Shown one piece after another: positions 1-5,779 of a stretch of 10,570 nt of DNA. Position 1 is the stretch's first letter, and each line of letters begins with the position of its first letter. Position numbers and translations under genes: made by a program. Location: assembly GCA_012837465.1 (NCBI GenBank), contig DURG01000153.1, positions 1-10,570 on the forward strand, read 5' to 3'. The notes beneath the pieces were generated by a model. That model worked only from the letters and a program-made list of their open reading frames with translations, was not told the DNA's origin and made no database searches. Origin of the DNA: Propionibacterium sp. (GTDB lineage Bacteria; Actinomycetota; Actinomycetes; Propionibacteriales; Propionibacteriaceae).

Positions 1-1
1 G

Positions 2-565
2 GAGGTCATGGTCCAGATGGAGGCGGAGGAGTCGCCTACGCCGGAGCCGGTGGTGACGCCCACCTCCGCGCCACCCACGCCCGCCCCGGCCACGGTGGCG
101 GCGCAGGATCCCGCCCCCTCCGTCCAGCCCGCCAGCGCGAAGCCCGAACCGTCGCAGGCCGCGCCCAGGCCGGCCGCGAGCGTCACGCCGACGGCGCCCG
201 CCGCGGGCTCCCAGTGGCGCGACGTGAACCTCGACAACCTCACCTACTCCGACGCGGACCAGCTCACCGCGGTGTCTCCGTCGTTCCGTGACTACGCGGT
301 GCAGGCGATGAGCGCGGCGGACACCGACGGCTGCACCGTGCTGGGCCTCAGCGTGCTGAGCGTGCATCCCGCCGGTTTCGTGGTGGGCAGCGTCAGCACC
401 GATTGCGGCGGCGGCCAGGCCATCTGGGCGGAGCACGATGAGCAGTGGAAGGTGGCGATGGTGCTGCAGGCCCCGCCGCTGTGCACCGAGCTGTCGTCGA
501 TCGGGCTGCCCGCCGGGGTCGGCCTCCTGTGCGACGACGGCGCCGCCAAGCTCAGCGAGTACTGA
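2..565 (+). CDS. 3' part of a Pro/Ala-rich, probably secreted or membrane-anchored protein of unknown function
   Basis: The reading frame is open from the window edge to a TGA at 563-565, so the N-terminus is probably outside the window. The ATG at 8 follows GGAGG by only 2 bases, too close for a normal ribosome site, so I treat it as internal. Numbering from that Met, residues about 8-68 are a low-complexity Pro/Ala/Thr/Ser linker of the kind seen between a membrane anchor or signal peptide and an extracellular domain. Residues about 69-185 form a compact domain with four cysteines (C109, C133, C159, C175), which could make two disulfides outside the cell. I recognise no family or catalytic motif. 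An exported sensor, lipoprotein or kinase-associated protein is possible, but that is inference. An inverted repeat, CCGGC/GCCGG, follows the stop directly at 566-580. It lacks a convincing T-run, so termination there is uncertain. Confidence 0.7.
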   Translation, partial: EVMVQMEAEESPTPEPVVTPTSAPPTPAPATVAAQDPAPSVQPASAKPEPSQAAPRPAASVTPTAPAAGSQWRDVNLDNLTYSDADQLTAVSPSFRDYAVQAMSAADTDGCTVLGLSVLSVHPAGFVVGSVSTDCGGGQAIWAEHDEQWKVAMVLQAPPLCTELSSIGLPAGVGLLCDDGAAKLSEY

Positions 566-588
566 CCGGCCGCCAGCCGGATCCCGGT

Positions 589-618
589 TTCGCACTGTCC
601 GCGCTGGTGCGCTAACCT
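589..618 (+). promoter_or_regulatory. Candidate promoter of the tRNA-Pro gene
   Basis: A -10-like TAACCT (613-618) lies 18 bases after a -35-like TTCGCA (589-594, four of six matches to TTGACA). Transcription would start near 625, about 16 bases before the mature tRNA. The leader can form a small hairpin, TGGCT/AGCCA (625-629 with 635-639). This is motif reading only. Confidence 0.35.
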
Positions 619-640
619 ATCCCTTGGCTCAAAAAGCCAT

Positions 641-714
641 CGGGGTGTGGCGCAGCTTGGTAGCGCGCGTCGTTCGGGACGACGAGGCCGCAGGTTCAAA
701 TCCTGTCACCCCGA
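641..714 (+). tRNA. tRNA-Pro, anticodon CGG
   Basis: A complete cloverleaf can be drawn. The acceptor stem pairs 641-647 with 707-713 (CGGGGTG/CACCCCG). The D stem pairs GCGC 650-653 with 663-666. The anticodon stem pairs CGTCG 668-672 with CGACG 680-684 around the loop TTCGGGA, giving anticodon CGG at 675-677, which reads CCG proline codons. The T arm is 690-706 with loop TTCAAAT, and its last pair is G-T. The discriminator base is A714. The following bases are CGC, so CCA is not encoded and must be added by the CCA-adding enzyme, as is common in actinobacteria. The anticodon loop matches E. coli tRNA-Pro(CGG), as I remember it. Confidence 0.97.
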
Positions 715-721
715 CGCAGGT

Positions 722-763
722 CGAGAGAGATGAGAAGCGCATCTCGCTCGGCCTTCATTTTTT
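722..763 (+). terminator. Possible terminator after the tRNA gene
   Basis: Bases 722-732 pair with 740-750 in an 11-bp stem with one A-G mismatch and a 7-base loop (AGAAGCG). A run of T follows after a few bases (758-763). The T-run is offset from the stem, so efficiency is uncertain. The region 750-800 is unusually AT-rich for this DNA and carries three copies of GGCCTTCA (750-757, 768-775, 792-799). Confidence 0.45.
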
Positions 764-798
764 GATCGGCCTTCAATATTTCTCAATTTCAGGCCTTC

Positions 799-916
799 AG
801 CCGCGGCCGGGGAGACAAGGGCGCTCCCCTGGTGGTTGCAGAGGCTTGGCGATGTCGCCGTGGGCGGTGGTGGGGCTCAAAAGATAGCTCGCGCCCTTGT
901 CTCCCCGGCCGCGGCT
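799..916. repeat. Long perfect inverted repeat (26-bp arms, 66-base loop)
   Basis: Bases 799-824 are exactly complementary to 891-916. The match breaks at the next base on both sides. As RNA this is a very stable hairpin; as DNA it could extrude a cruciform. The loop contains the smaller dyad GGCGATGTCGCC (848-859). The right arm recurs, with a 2-base deletion, in the second unit of the adjacent tandem repeat. I see no coding sense in either strand. Function is unknown; a mobile-element remnant (MITE-like) or a structured RNA are the main options. Confidence 0.85.
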
Positions 917-1065
917 CCATTGCTTGGCACTCGTGGGTGGAGAGGGCGCTCCCTTGGCGGTTGCCGAGGCTTGGCGATGTCGCCGCGGGCGGTGGTGGGG
1001 CTCAAAAGATAGCTCGCGCCCTTGTCTACGGCCGCGGCTCCATTGCTTGGCACTCCTGGGTCGAG
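818..1065. repeat. Tandem duplication, two units of about 125 bp
   Basis: Unit 1 (818-942) and unit 2 (943-1065) align with constant offset 125 until unit 2 loses two bases in the right arm of the hairpin (CCCC versus AC after GTCT, near 905 and 1028). Most of the unit is identical, including the stretches around 876-900 and 1001-1025 and the end segment containing GCTTGGCACTC (922-932, 1045-1055). There are scattered substitutions, mostly in the first third and near the end. Unit 2 keeps only a short part of the left hairpin arm, so its own dyad is broken, although its right arm could pair with the left arm of unit 1. Open frames here are repeat translations without homology I recognise. Confidence 0.9.
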
Positions 1066-1077
1066 TCCGCTGCTGAG

Positions 1078-1096
1078 CGTGCTCGTCGTGAGCACG
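1078..1096. repeat. Small hairpin between the tandem repeat and the long palindrome
   Basis: CGTGCTC (1078-1084) is complementary to GAGCACG (1090-1096) around a 5-base loop. It has no T-run and no obvious associated gene. Confidence 0.5.
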
Positions 1097-1110
1097 GTGC
1101 AGGCCGATCT

Positions 1111-1268
1111 CCGGGTCCCGAGTGCCGCGCGGCAGATCGCAGTGCGCACAGTGGTGCCGTTCCGCGCGGTGCATCGAGGGACCGTTGGGCTGGAGGGTCC
1201 CTCGATACGCCCCGCGAGTCAGGTGGTTTGTGGTTCGGGCTGGTGTCCGCGAGGCACTCGGGACCCGG
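1111..1268. repeat. 158-bp imperfect palindrome with a nested central hairpin
   Basis: The outer arms 1111-1132 and 1247-1268 pair over 22 bp with one mismatch. The central arms 1173-1183 and 1196-1206 pair perfectly over 11 bp around a 12-base loop. Both arm pairs share one centre (1189.5), and 1163-1171 versus 1208-1216 add partial pairing, so this is one element rather than two chance dyads. I found no target-site duplication at the ends. It lies between the repeat block and the 3' end of the leftward metallophosphoesterase gene, so it would be transcribed in the 3' tail of that mRNA and could end or protect it. No T-run is present, so a classical intrinsic terminator is unlikely. Confidence 0.75.
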
Positions 1269-1299
1269 TACCTGCCGGCAGCTTCGCCGACGCCTTCAC

Positions 1300-2205
1300 C
1301 TAGCCAGCGGTGAGGGTCAGCAGCGTCACCTCGGGCCGACATGCGAACCGGTAGGGGGCATACGGCGAGGTGCCGAGGCCGGCCGACACGTGCAACTGGG
1401 CCGTCCGGCCGCCTGCAGTGTGGGTCGAGGGGCCCTTGACGCGATCGGCGTCGAGGTCGCAGTTGGTGATCAGCGCGCCGTAGCCGGGCAGGCAGACCTG
1501 GCCGCCATGCGTGTGGCCGGCGAAGATCAGGTCCATCCCATCGGCGGTCATGGCGTCCAGCAGCCTCAGATAGGGGGCGTGCGTGACGCCGACGTTGAGC
1601 ACCGCCGCCTCGTCAGCGGGCCCTGCGACGGCGGCGTAGTCGTCGCGCTCCAGGTGCGCGTCGTCGGTGCCACGGAACGCGATGCGTTGGCCGGCCACCT
1701 CCAGTACGGCGCGATCCTGCGTCAGGTTCGTCCAGCCGAGGCCCTCCAGCTTCGCGGCCAGTTCCCGGTGGGGAAGTTCGCGGCGCGGCTCGTCGTCGCC
1801 ATCGGAGCTCGAGGGACCGACGGTGAGGTAGCGCAGCGGATTGCGGAAGTGCGGTGCGTAGTAGTCGTTGCTACCGAACACGAAGACGCCGGGCACCCCG
1901 CGAAGGCATTCGAGGGCAGCCATGAGTGGTTCGACGGCGGCTGCTTGGGCGATGTTGTCGCCGGTGTTGACCACCAGGTCAGGCTTCAGCCCGGCGAGGG
2001 AGGCGAGGAACGCCTGCTTGCCGCGCTGCCGGGTGAGCAGGTGGAAGTCGGAGACGTGCAGCACCCGGATGTCGGGCGACCCGGCCGGGAGTACCGACAG
2101 TTCAGTCCTGCGCACGGTGTAGAGCCCGCGCTCGATGAGGCCCCAGCCGAAGCAGGCGGCACCGGCCGCCGCGATGCCCGCGGCGGCCTTGGCGACGGGA
2201 TGCAT
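1300..2205 (-). CDS. Calcineurin-like metallophosphoesterase, membrane-anchored (Rv3683-like)
   Basis: This is a 301-residue protein with a hydrophobic N-terminus (about residues 5-23), probably an uncleaved membrane anchor. Metal-binding motifs of the family follow in order: D53-x-H55 in SDFH, G-D83-N84, N113 in GSND (the usual GNH/GNHD block, here with Ser and Asp), H209 in THAP, and GHTHGG (230-235) with H231 and H233. This is the YkuE/YaeI-type layout, which suggests phosphodiester or pyrophosphate cleavage of a lipid or nucleotide substrate at the membrane; the exact substrate is unknown. Its start overlaps the ponA2 stop in TGATG and has only a weak, distant ribosome site, so translation is probably coupled to ponA2. 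In mycobacteria the same pair is adjacent (from memory), which suggests a role linked to cell-wall synthesis. An insert of about 25 acidic and basic residues follows GSND at about 130-150. Confidence 0.93.
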   Translation of the reverse strand: MHPVAKAAAGIAAAGAACFGWGLIERGLYTVRRTELSVLPAGSPDIRVLHVSDFHLLTRQRGKQAFLASLAGLKPDLVVNTGDNIAQAAAVEPLMAALECLRGVPGVFVFGSNDYYAPHFRNPLRYLTVGPSSSDGDDEPRRELPHRELAAKLEGLGWTNLTQDRAVLEVAGQRIAFRGTDDAHLERDDYAAVAGPADEAAVLNVGVTHAPYLRLLDAMTADGMDLIFAGHTHGGQVCLPGYGALITNCDLDADRVKGPSTHTAGGRTAQLHVSAGLGTSPYAPYRFACRPEVTLLTLTAG

Positions 2206-4640
2206 CAGCCGTCTTCGCCCTGGCCCGGCGGCTCAGCCGGGGGGCCGTTGCCGTTGCCATTGTTCTCAGGCGGGGGCGGCGGGGGCGCCGCGTCCTGCAC
2301 CGGGGGATCCTCCGGTGCCTCCTGCGTGGGGGTCGGCTTCGGCGGCGGGGGAGGCGGCGGGCCGGCGGAGACCCGCAACGTGATGGTGGAGAACTTCACC
2401 GCCTCGTCGGACGGCGAGATGCCGAGGAAGGAGCCCCTGCGGCGGTTCGACTCAACCCGGATGGTGCGCGTGTTGAAGCCGGCGGCCTCGAGGGTCTCCT
2501 TGGTCTCGTTGTAGCCCATGCCCTGCACGTCGGGGATGGGCACCTTGACGCCCTCGAGGATCTCCTCGCTGGGCGCCGTGAACTCGGTCTTGGGCAGGTC
2601 CTTGACTGCGGCGGTCATGGCCGGGCGCCACATCTTGCCCGCGTCGCCGCCGCCGGTGCCCTCGAGCCAGGTGCCGCTCACGGGCATGCGGCCGCGCACC
2701 GTCTGGGTGTGTTCGGCCCAGTACTCCTTGGCGGCGGTGTCCACGCCGATCATGGCGATGCCCGCCATCTCGGGGGTGTAGCCGGCGTACCAGACCGACT
2801 TGTTGTCGTTGGTGGTACCGGTCTTGCCGGCCTCGTCGCGCCCGTCGTTGATGGCGGCGGGGCGGCCGGTGCCGTTGGTGGCCACGCCCTGCAGCAGCAT
2901 GTTGACGCCGTCGGCGACCTCGGGGCGGATGACCTGCTGGCAATCGGCCGACGGCACCTCGAGCTGCTTGCCGTCCTTGGTGGTGACGGAGCGCAGCATG
3001 ATGGGGGTGCAGTGGACGCCGCGGTTGGCGAGCGTCGCGTAGCCCTCGGCCATCGACAGCGGGGTGACGTACGCGGTGCCCAGCGTGAAGGAGGCGTTGG
3101 CGGATTCGGAGGCCATGGGCGCGCCGTTCGAGAGCTTGACGCCCAGCTTCTCCGTCATCGTGGTGACGTTGCAGTTGCCCACCTGCTGCATGAGCTGCAT
3201 GAAGTAGGTGTTCACGGAGCTCTCGGCGGCCTTGCGCATGTCGATGCGGCCATAGCTGCGCTGGCTCAGGTTGATGACCGGGCGCTCTGCGCGCTGGGTG
3301 TACGGGCCCTCACAGCTGACGTAGGTCTCCCCGTCGATCTCGAGGCGGCCGGGGGAGTCGTAGGTCTGGTCCGGCGTCATGCCGATGTCGAGGGCCGCCG
3401 CCATCGTGAACGCCTTGAACGTCGAGCCGGCCTGGAAGCCCTCGATGCCGCCCATGGCCTGCTCCACGTTGATGTTCTTGTACGTCTGGCCCGGGCCTTC
3501 GCCACGCTCAGGGCGCGACTGCGCCATGGCCACGATGAGGCCGGTGCTCGGCTGGACCAGCACCACGGAACCCCAGACCGGGTCCTCCGGGGAGATCATG
3601 TTCGCGACGGCGGCCTCGGCGGAATCCTGCGCCGTGGGGTCGATGAGGGTGTGGATGGTGAGGCCGCCGCGGTTGAGGAGGTTCTCGCGCTCCTCGCGGG
3701 TCTCGCCCATGCTCGGCATCTTCATCAGGGTGCGCACGACGTAGTCACACAGGTGGGGGTACTTGGAGGCGTTGCAGCCGTTGGGGGTGCGCTTCACGAG
3801 GTTGGGGTCGAACGGGACCGCCTTCGCGGCGGTGCCCTCCTCGGGGGTGATGACCTTCAACTCCACCATGCGGTTGATCACGGTGTCGCGGCGGTTGATG
3901 GCGCGCTGCGTGTAGCGGGTGGGGTTGGTCTGCACCGGGTTCTGCACCAGGCCGGCCAGCATCGCCGACTGCGGCAGATCGAGGTCCTTGGCCGAGACAC
4001 CGAAGTAGTGCTGCGCGGCGGCCTCCACGCCGTAGGCGCCGTCGCCGTAGTAGGCGATGTTGAGGTAGCGCTCGAGGATCTCGTCCTTGCTCAGCTTCTC
4101 CTCGACGGCCATCGCGTAGCGGGCCTCGATGATCTTGCGCTCGATGGACACCTCGGTGGCCTTGCGGACCCCCTCGTCGTCGCCGGCCATCGCGGCGGTC
4201 TCGACGCGGACCAGCTTCACGTACTGCTGGGTCAGCGTCGAGGCGCCCTGGATGTCGCCCATGAGGGTCTTGAGCGCCGCGCGGCCGAAGCCCTTGAAGT
4301 CGATGGCGCCGTGCTCGTAGAAGCGGTGGTCCTCGATCGCGATCTGCGCCTGCTGCATCATCATCGAGATGTCCTCGAGGGGCACGTAGTCACGGTTCTC
4401 GGTGAAGTGGGTCGACAGCACCTCGCCGTTGCCCATCAGCACGCGGGACCGCTCCGACTGCGGCGGGGCCTCGAACTCGGCGGGCAACTGTTCGAACGAC
4501 TCCGCCGCCATCTTGACGCCGTTGCTGGCCACGGCGGTCATCGGTACGGCGAGCCCTGCGAGCAGGAGGCCGGACAGGATGCTCACCGCGAAGAACATCA
4601 AGAGGGCATAGCCCTTCTGGCCGAGGGAGGCAGACTTCAT
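2205..4640 (-). CDS. ponA2: Bifunctional class A penicillin-binding protein (PonA2 type) with PASTA domain and Pro-rich tail
   Basis: The protein polymerises lipid II glycan chains and cross-links peptides outside the membrane. Numbering is from the ATG at 4640 (811 residues). A transmembrane helix lies at about 11-36. The glycosyltransferase family 51 domain (about 65-240) has catalytic E103 in AIEDHRFYEH and the GASTLTQQ block. The transpeptidase domain (about 350-660) has S406-T-F-K409 (nucleophile motif SxxK), S475-V-N477 (SxN) and K606-T-G (KTG), so both activities look intact. One PASTA domain follows (about 699-760), then a tail of about 50 residues with PPPPPPP, a second proline run and NNGNGNG. 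The first possible ATG is at 4649. I prefer 4640 because TAGAAT ends exactly 7 bases before it, as in leaderless actinobacterial genes, and that hexamer overlaps the 4649 codon. Neither start has a Shine-Dalgarno site. Divergent whiB and the downstream metallophosphoesterase match the mycobacterial ponA2 context. Confidence 0.95.
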   Translation of the reverse strand: MKSASLGQKGYALLMFFAVSILSGLLLAGLAVPMTAVASNGVKMAAESFEQLPAEFEAPPQSERSRVLMGNGEVLSTHFTENRDYVPLEDISMMMQQAQIAIEDHRFYEHGAIDFKGFGRAALKTLMGDIQGASTLTQQYVKLVRVETAAMAGDDEGVRKATEVSIERKIIEARYAMAVEEKLSKDEILERYLNIAYYGDGAYGVEAAAQHYFGVSAKDLDLPQSAMLAGLVQNPVQTNPTRYTQRAINRRDTVINRMVELKVITPEEGTAAKAVPFDPNLVKRTPNGCNASKYPHLCDYVVRTLMKMPSMGETREERENLLNRGGLTIHTLIDPTAQDSAEAAVANMISPEDPVWGSVVLVQPSTGLIVAMAQSRPERGEGPGQTYKNINVEQAMGGIEGFQAGSTFKAFTMAAALDIGMTPDQTYDSPGRLEIDGETYVSCEGPYTQRAERPVINLSQRSYGRIDMRKAAESSVNTYFMQLMQQVGNCNVTTMTEKLGVKLSNGAPMASESANASFTLGTAYVTPLSMAEGYATLANRGVHCTPIMLRSVTTKDGKQLEVPSADCQQVIRPEVADGVNMLLQGVATNGTGRPAAINDGRDEAGKTGTTNDNKSVWYAGYTPEMAGIAMIGVDTAAKEYWAEHTQTVRGRMPVSGTWLEGTGGGDAGKMWRPAMTAAVKDLPKTEFTAPSEEILEGVKVPIPDVQGMGYNETKETLEAAGFNTRTIRVESNRRRGSFLGISPSDEAVKFSTITLRVSAGPPPPPPPKPTPTQEAPEDPPVQDAAPPPPPPENNGNGNGPPAEPPGQGEDG

Positions 4641-4647
4641 AGGGCGC

Positions 4648-4653
4648 ATTCTA
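4648..4653 (-). promoter_or_regulatory. Candidate -10 box of a leaderless ponA2 promoter
   Basis: TAGAAT on the minus strand sits 7 bases before the ATG at 4640, so transcription would begin at or next to the A of the start codon. I see no good -35 at the normal distance. Confidence 0.45.
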
Positions 4654-4710
4654 CGTGACTTGGAGAAATTCCCCTTGTCGGCGGGCGTGTGTGCCCCTGA
4701 CTTGGGGTGG

Positions 4711-4728
4711 CAGCGGGGTACCCCCCTG
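4711..4728. promoter_or_regulatory. 18-bp near-palindrome (candidate operator) in the ponA2-whiB spacer
   Basis: CAGCGGGGTACCCCCCTG is symmetric at 16 of 18 positions; the core GGGGTACCCC (4715-4724) is perfect. It ends at the base before the candidate -35 of whiB. The position suits a repressor or activator site for the divergent pair; the cognate protein is unknown. Confidence 0.4.
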
Positions 4729-4756
4729 TTGCAAACCCGTGTTCATGCGCTACGGT
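4729..4756 (+). promoter_or_regulatory. Candidate whiB promoter
   Basis: TTGCAA (4729-4734) and TACGGT (4751-4756) are separated by 16 bases. The start would fall near 4763, giving a leader of about 30 bases that holds the GGAGG ribosome site at 4781-4785. Confidence 0.4.
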
Positions 4757-4792
4757 CGATGCAATGACGAACTGCGCAAGGGAGGGCAGCCG

Positions 4793-5095
4793 ATGTCGCT
4801 CGCTGAGGTAAGTGAATGGACGCTACAGGCCAAGTGCCGGGACATGGCGGACGCACTTTTTCCTGAGGGCAAGGACCAGAAGCGTGCACGCTCCGTGTGC
4901 GTGGGGTGCCCGGTCCGTTCCGAGTGCCTCGCCGAGGCGCTGGACAACCGCATCGAATGGGGGGTCTGGGGCGGCATGACCGAACGGGAACGCCGGGCCC
5001 TCCTGAGGCAGCGGCCGGACATCGACTCCTGGTACGACGTCCTGGTCAACTACAGCGGCGAGAACGTCCTGACCACCATTCCGGTCAACCGCTGA
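4793..5095 (+). CDS. whiB4: WhiB-family [4Fe-4S] regulator, WhiB4/WblA type
   Basis: This 100-residue protein has the four cluster cysteines C15, C36, C39 and C45 (C-x20-C-x2-C-x5-C) and the G57-V-W-G-G61 turn, followed by a basic segment (ERERRALLRQR) used for DNA contact. Proteins of this family bind an oxygen- and NO-sensitive iron-sulfur cluster and act with the primary sigma factor to control transcription. The start at 4793 has GGAGG at 4781-4785 with 7-base spacing. The frame stays open upstream to 4655, but those residues do not resemble the family. The divergent position next to ponA2 is what I remember for whiB4 in mycobacteria and wblA in Streptomyces, where it governs oxidative stress and development respectively. 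Assignment to this subgroup rests mainly on context. Confidence 0.93.
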   Translation: MSLAEVSEWTLQAKCRDMADALFPEGKDQKRARSVCVGCPVRSECLAEALDNRIEWGVWGGMTERERRALLRQRPDIDSWYDVLVNYSGENVLTTIPVNR

Positions 5096-5108
5096 CCAAC
5101 GACGCACG

Positions 5109-5141
5109 ACGGCGCGTGGGATCGCTCCCCGCGCCGTTTTT
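5109..5141 (+). terminator. Rho-independent terminator of whiB
   Basis: ACGGCGCG (5109-5116) pairs with CGCGCCGT (5130-5137). Additional G-C pairs are possible inside the loop, and the stem runs into TTTTT (5137-5141). It lies 13 bases past the whiB stop and 11 bases before the end of the converging nudix gene. The T-run serves the plus strand only. Confidence 0.85.
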
Positions 5142-5152
5142 GCTGCCCTGAA

Positions 5153-5779
5153 TCAGTCCCGCATGAAGCGCTCGGGCACGTCGAGGATCCGGTTGTGGTC
5201 CCACTCCCTGCCCCATCCGGCCAGGTCGAGCACCCAGTCGACGAGGTGGCCGGTCAGGCCCCAGATGAAGTGCTCGCCCAACAGGAACGACGGCCCGTGG
5301 AAGCCGCTGGGATGGCGGCCCATGATCCGGGTCTCCGGAGCGGTGAGTTCCGAAACGCGGTAGTGGTGCACCTCGTCCACCTCAGCCGGATCCATCACGG
5401 AGAGTTCCTCCCCACCTGGCCAGGAGCCGATGACGGTGGTCACGTCATAGCGCGATGCCGGCACCCACAGCGCAGGCAGTTGGCCCAGCACCGTGACCTG
5501 CGACGGGTCCAGGCCGATCTCCTCGTTGGCCTCCCGGAGCGCGGTGTGCGGGCGGTCGACGTCGGTGTCGTCGACGGCGCCGCCCGGCAGCGCGATCTGC
5601 CCGGCGTGGCGGCGCAGGGTCGCGGCTCGGGTGATGAAGGTGAGGTAGGGATCGTCCTCCTCGGTGAACAGCGCCAGCACCGCTGCCGAGCGTTCGCCGC
5701 GCGGGGTGCGGTCGATGGCGATCTCCGGCACCTCGGGCTCGACGGTCAGCGACTCCCGCAGTCGGTCGAAGGCGCTCAT
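5153..5779 (-). CDS. NUDIX hydrolase, coenzyme A pyrophosphatase type (NudL/Rv3672c-like)
   Basis: This 208-residue protein probably cleaves the pyrophosphate of CoA or related nucleotides to phosphopantetheine and 3',5'-ADP. The segment TRAATLRRHAGQIALPGG (about 50-67) matches the extra signature of the CoA-type (YeaB/NudL, UPF0035) group. The Nudix box follows: R82-E83-A-N-E86-E87-I-G-L supplies the metal-binding glutamates, and an Asp stands where the first Glu of the box is usual. The start at 5779 overlaps the stop of the TlpA gene as ATGA (5776-5779), with a G-rich stretch just upstream, so expression is translationally coupled. From memory, the mycobacterial orthologue also lies directly after the tlpA-like gene; there marP follows, which is absent here. 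Substrate assignment is by family only. Confidence 0.92.
   Translation of the reverse strand: MSAFDRLRESLTVEPEVPEIAIDRTPRGERSAAVLALFTEEDDPYLTFITRAATLRRHAGQIALPGGAVDDTDVDRPHTALREANEEIGLDPSQVTVLGQLPALWVPASRYDVTTVIGSWPGGEELSVMDPAEVDEVHHYRVSELTAPETRIMGRHPSGFHGPSFLLGEHFIWGLTGHLVDWVLDLAGWGREWDHNRILDVPERFMRD

Noticed and set aside
641..800. Prophage or integrative-element attachment site at the tRNA-Pro 3' end
   Set aside because: No integrase, no phage genes and no second copy of the tRNA end within the window.
818..1065. Possible CRISPR array
   Set aside because: There are only two units of about 125 bp, joined directly without variable spacers, and no cas genes nearby.
797..1342. Minus-strand open frame of 181 codons in the repeat region
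   Set aside because: It consists largely of translated tandem repeats (the same SAKQWSRGR-like segment twice), has no recognisable domain and overlaps the end of the metallophosphoesterase.
832..2514. Long plus-strand open frame across the repeat block, the metallophosphoesterase and the end of ponA2
   Set aside because: It is antisense to two genes with clear catalytic motifs and its composition (Gly/Arg/Ala-rich) is typical of a GC-rich shadow frame.
2709..4658. 649-codon plus-strand open frame opposite ponA2
   Set aside because: The minus strand encodes intact GT51, transpeptidase and PASTA motifs; the plus frame is a Val/Ala/Gly/His-rich shadow.
4694..4707. CCCC-TGACTT-GGGG dyad as terminator or operator
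   Set aside because: The stem is only 4 bp, has no T-run and is less convincing than the adjacent 18-bp dyad.
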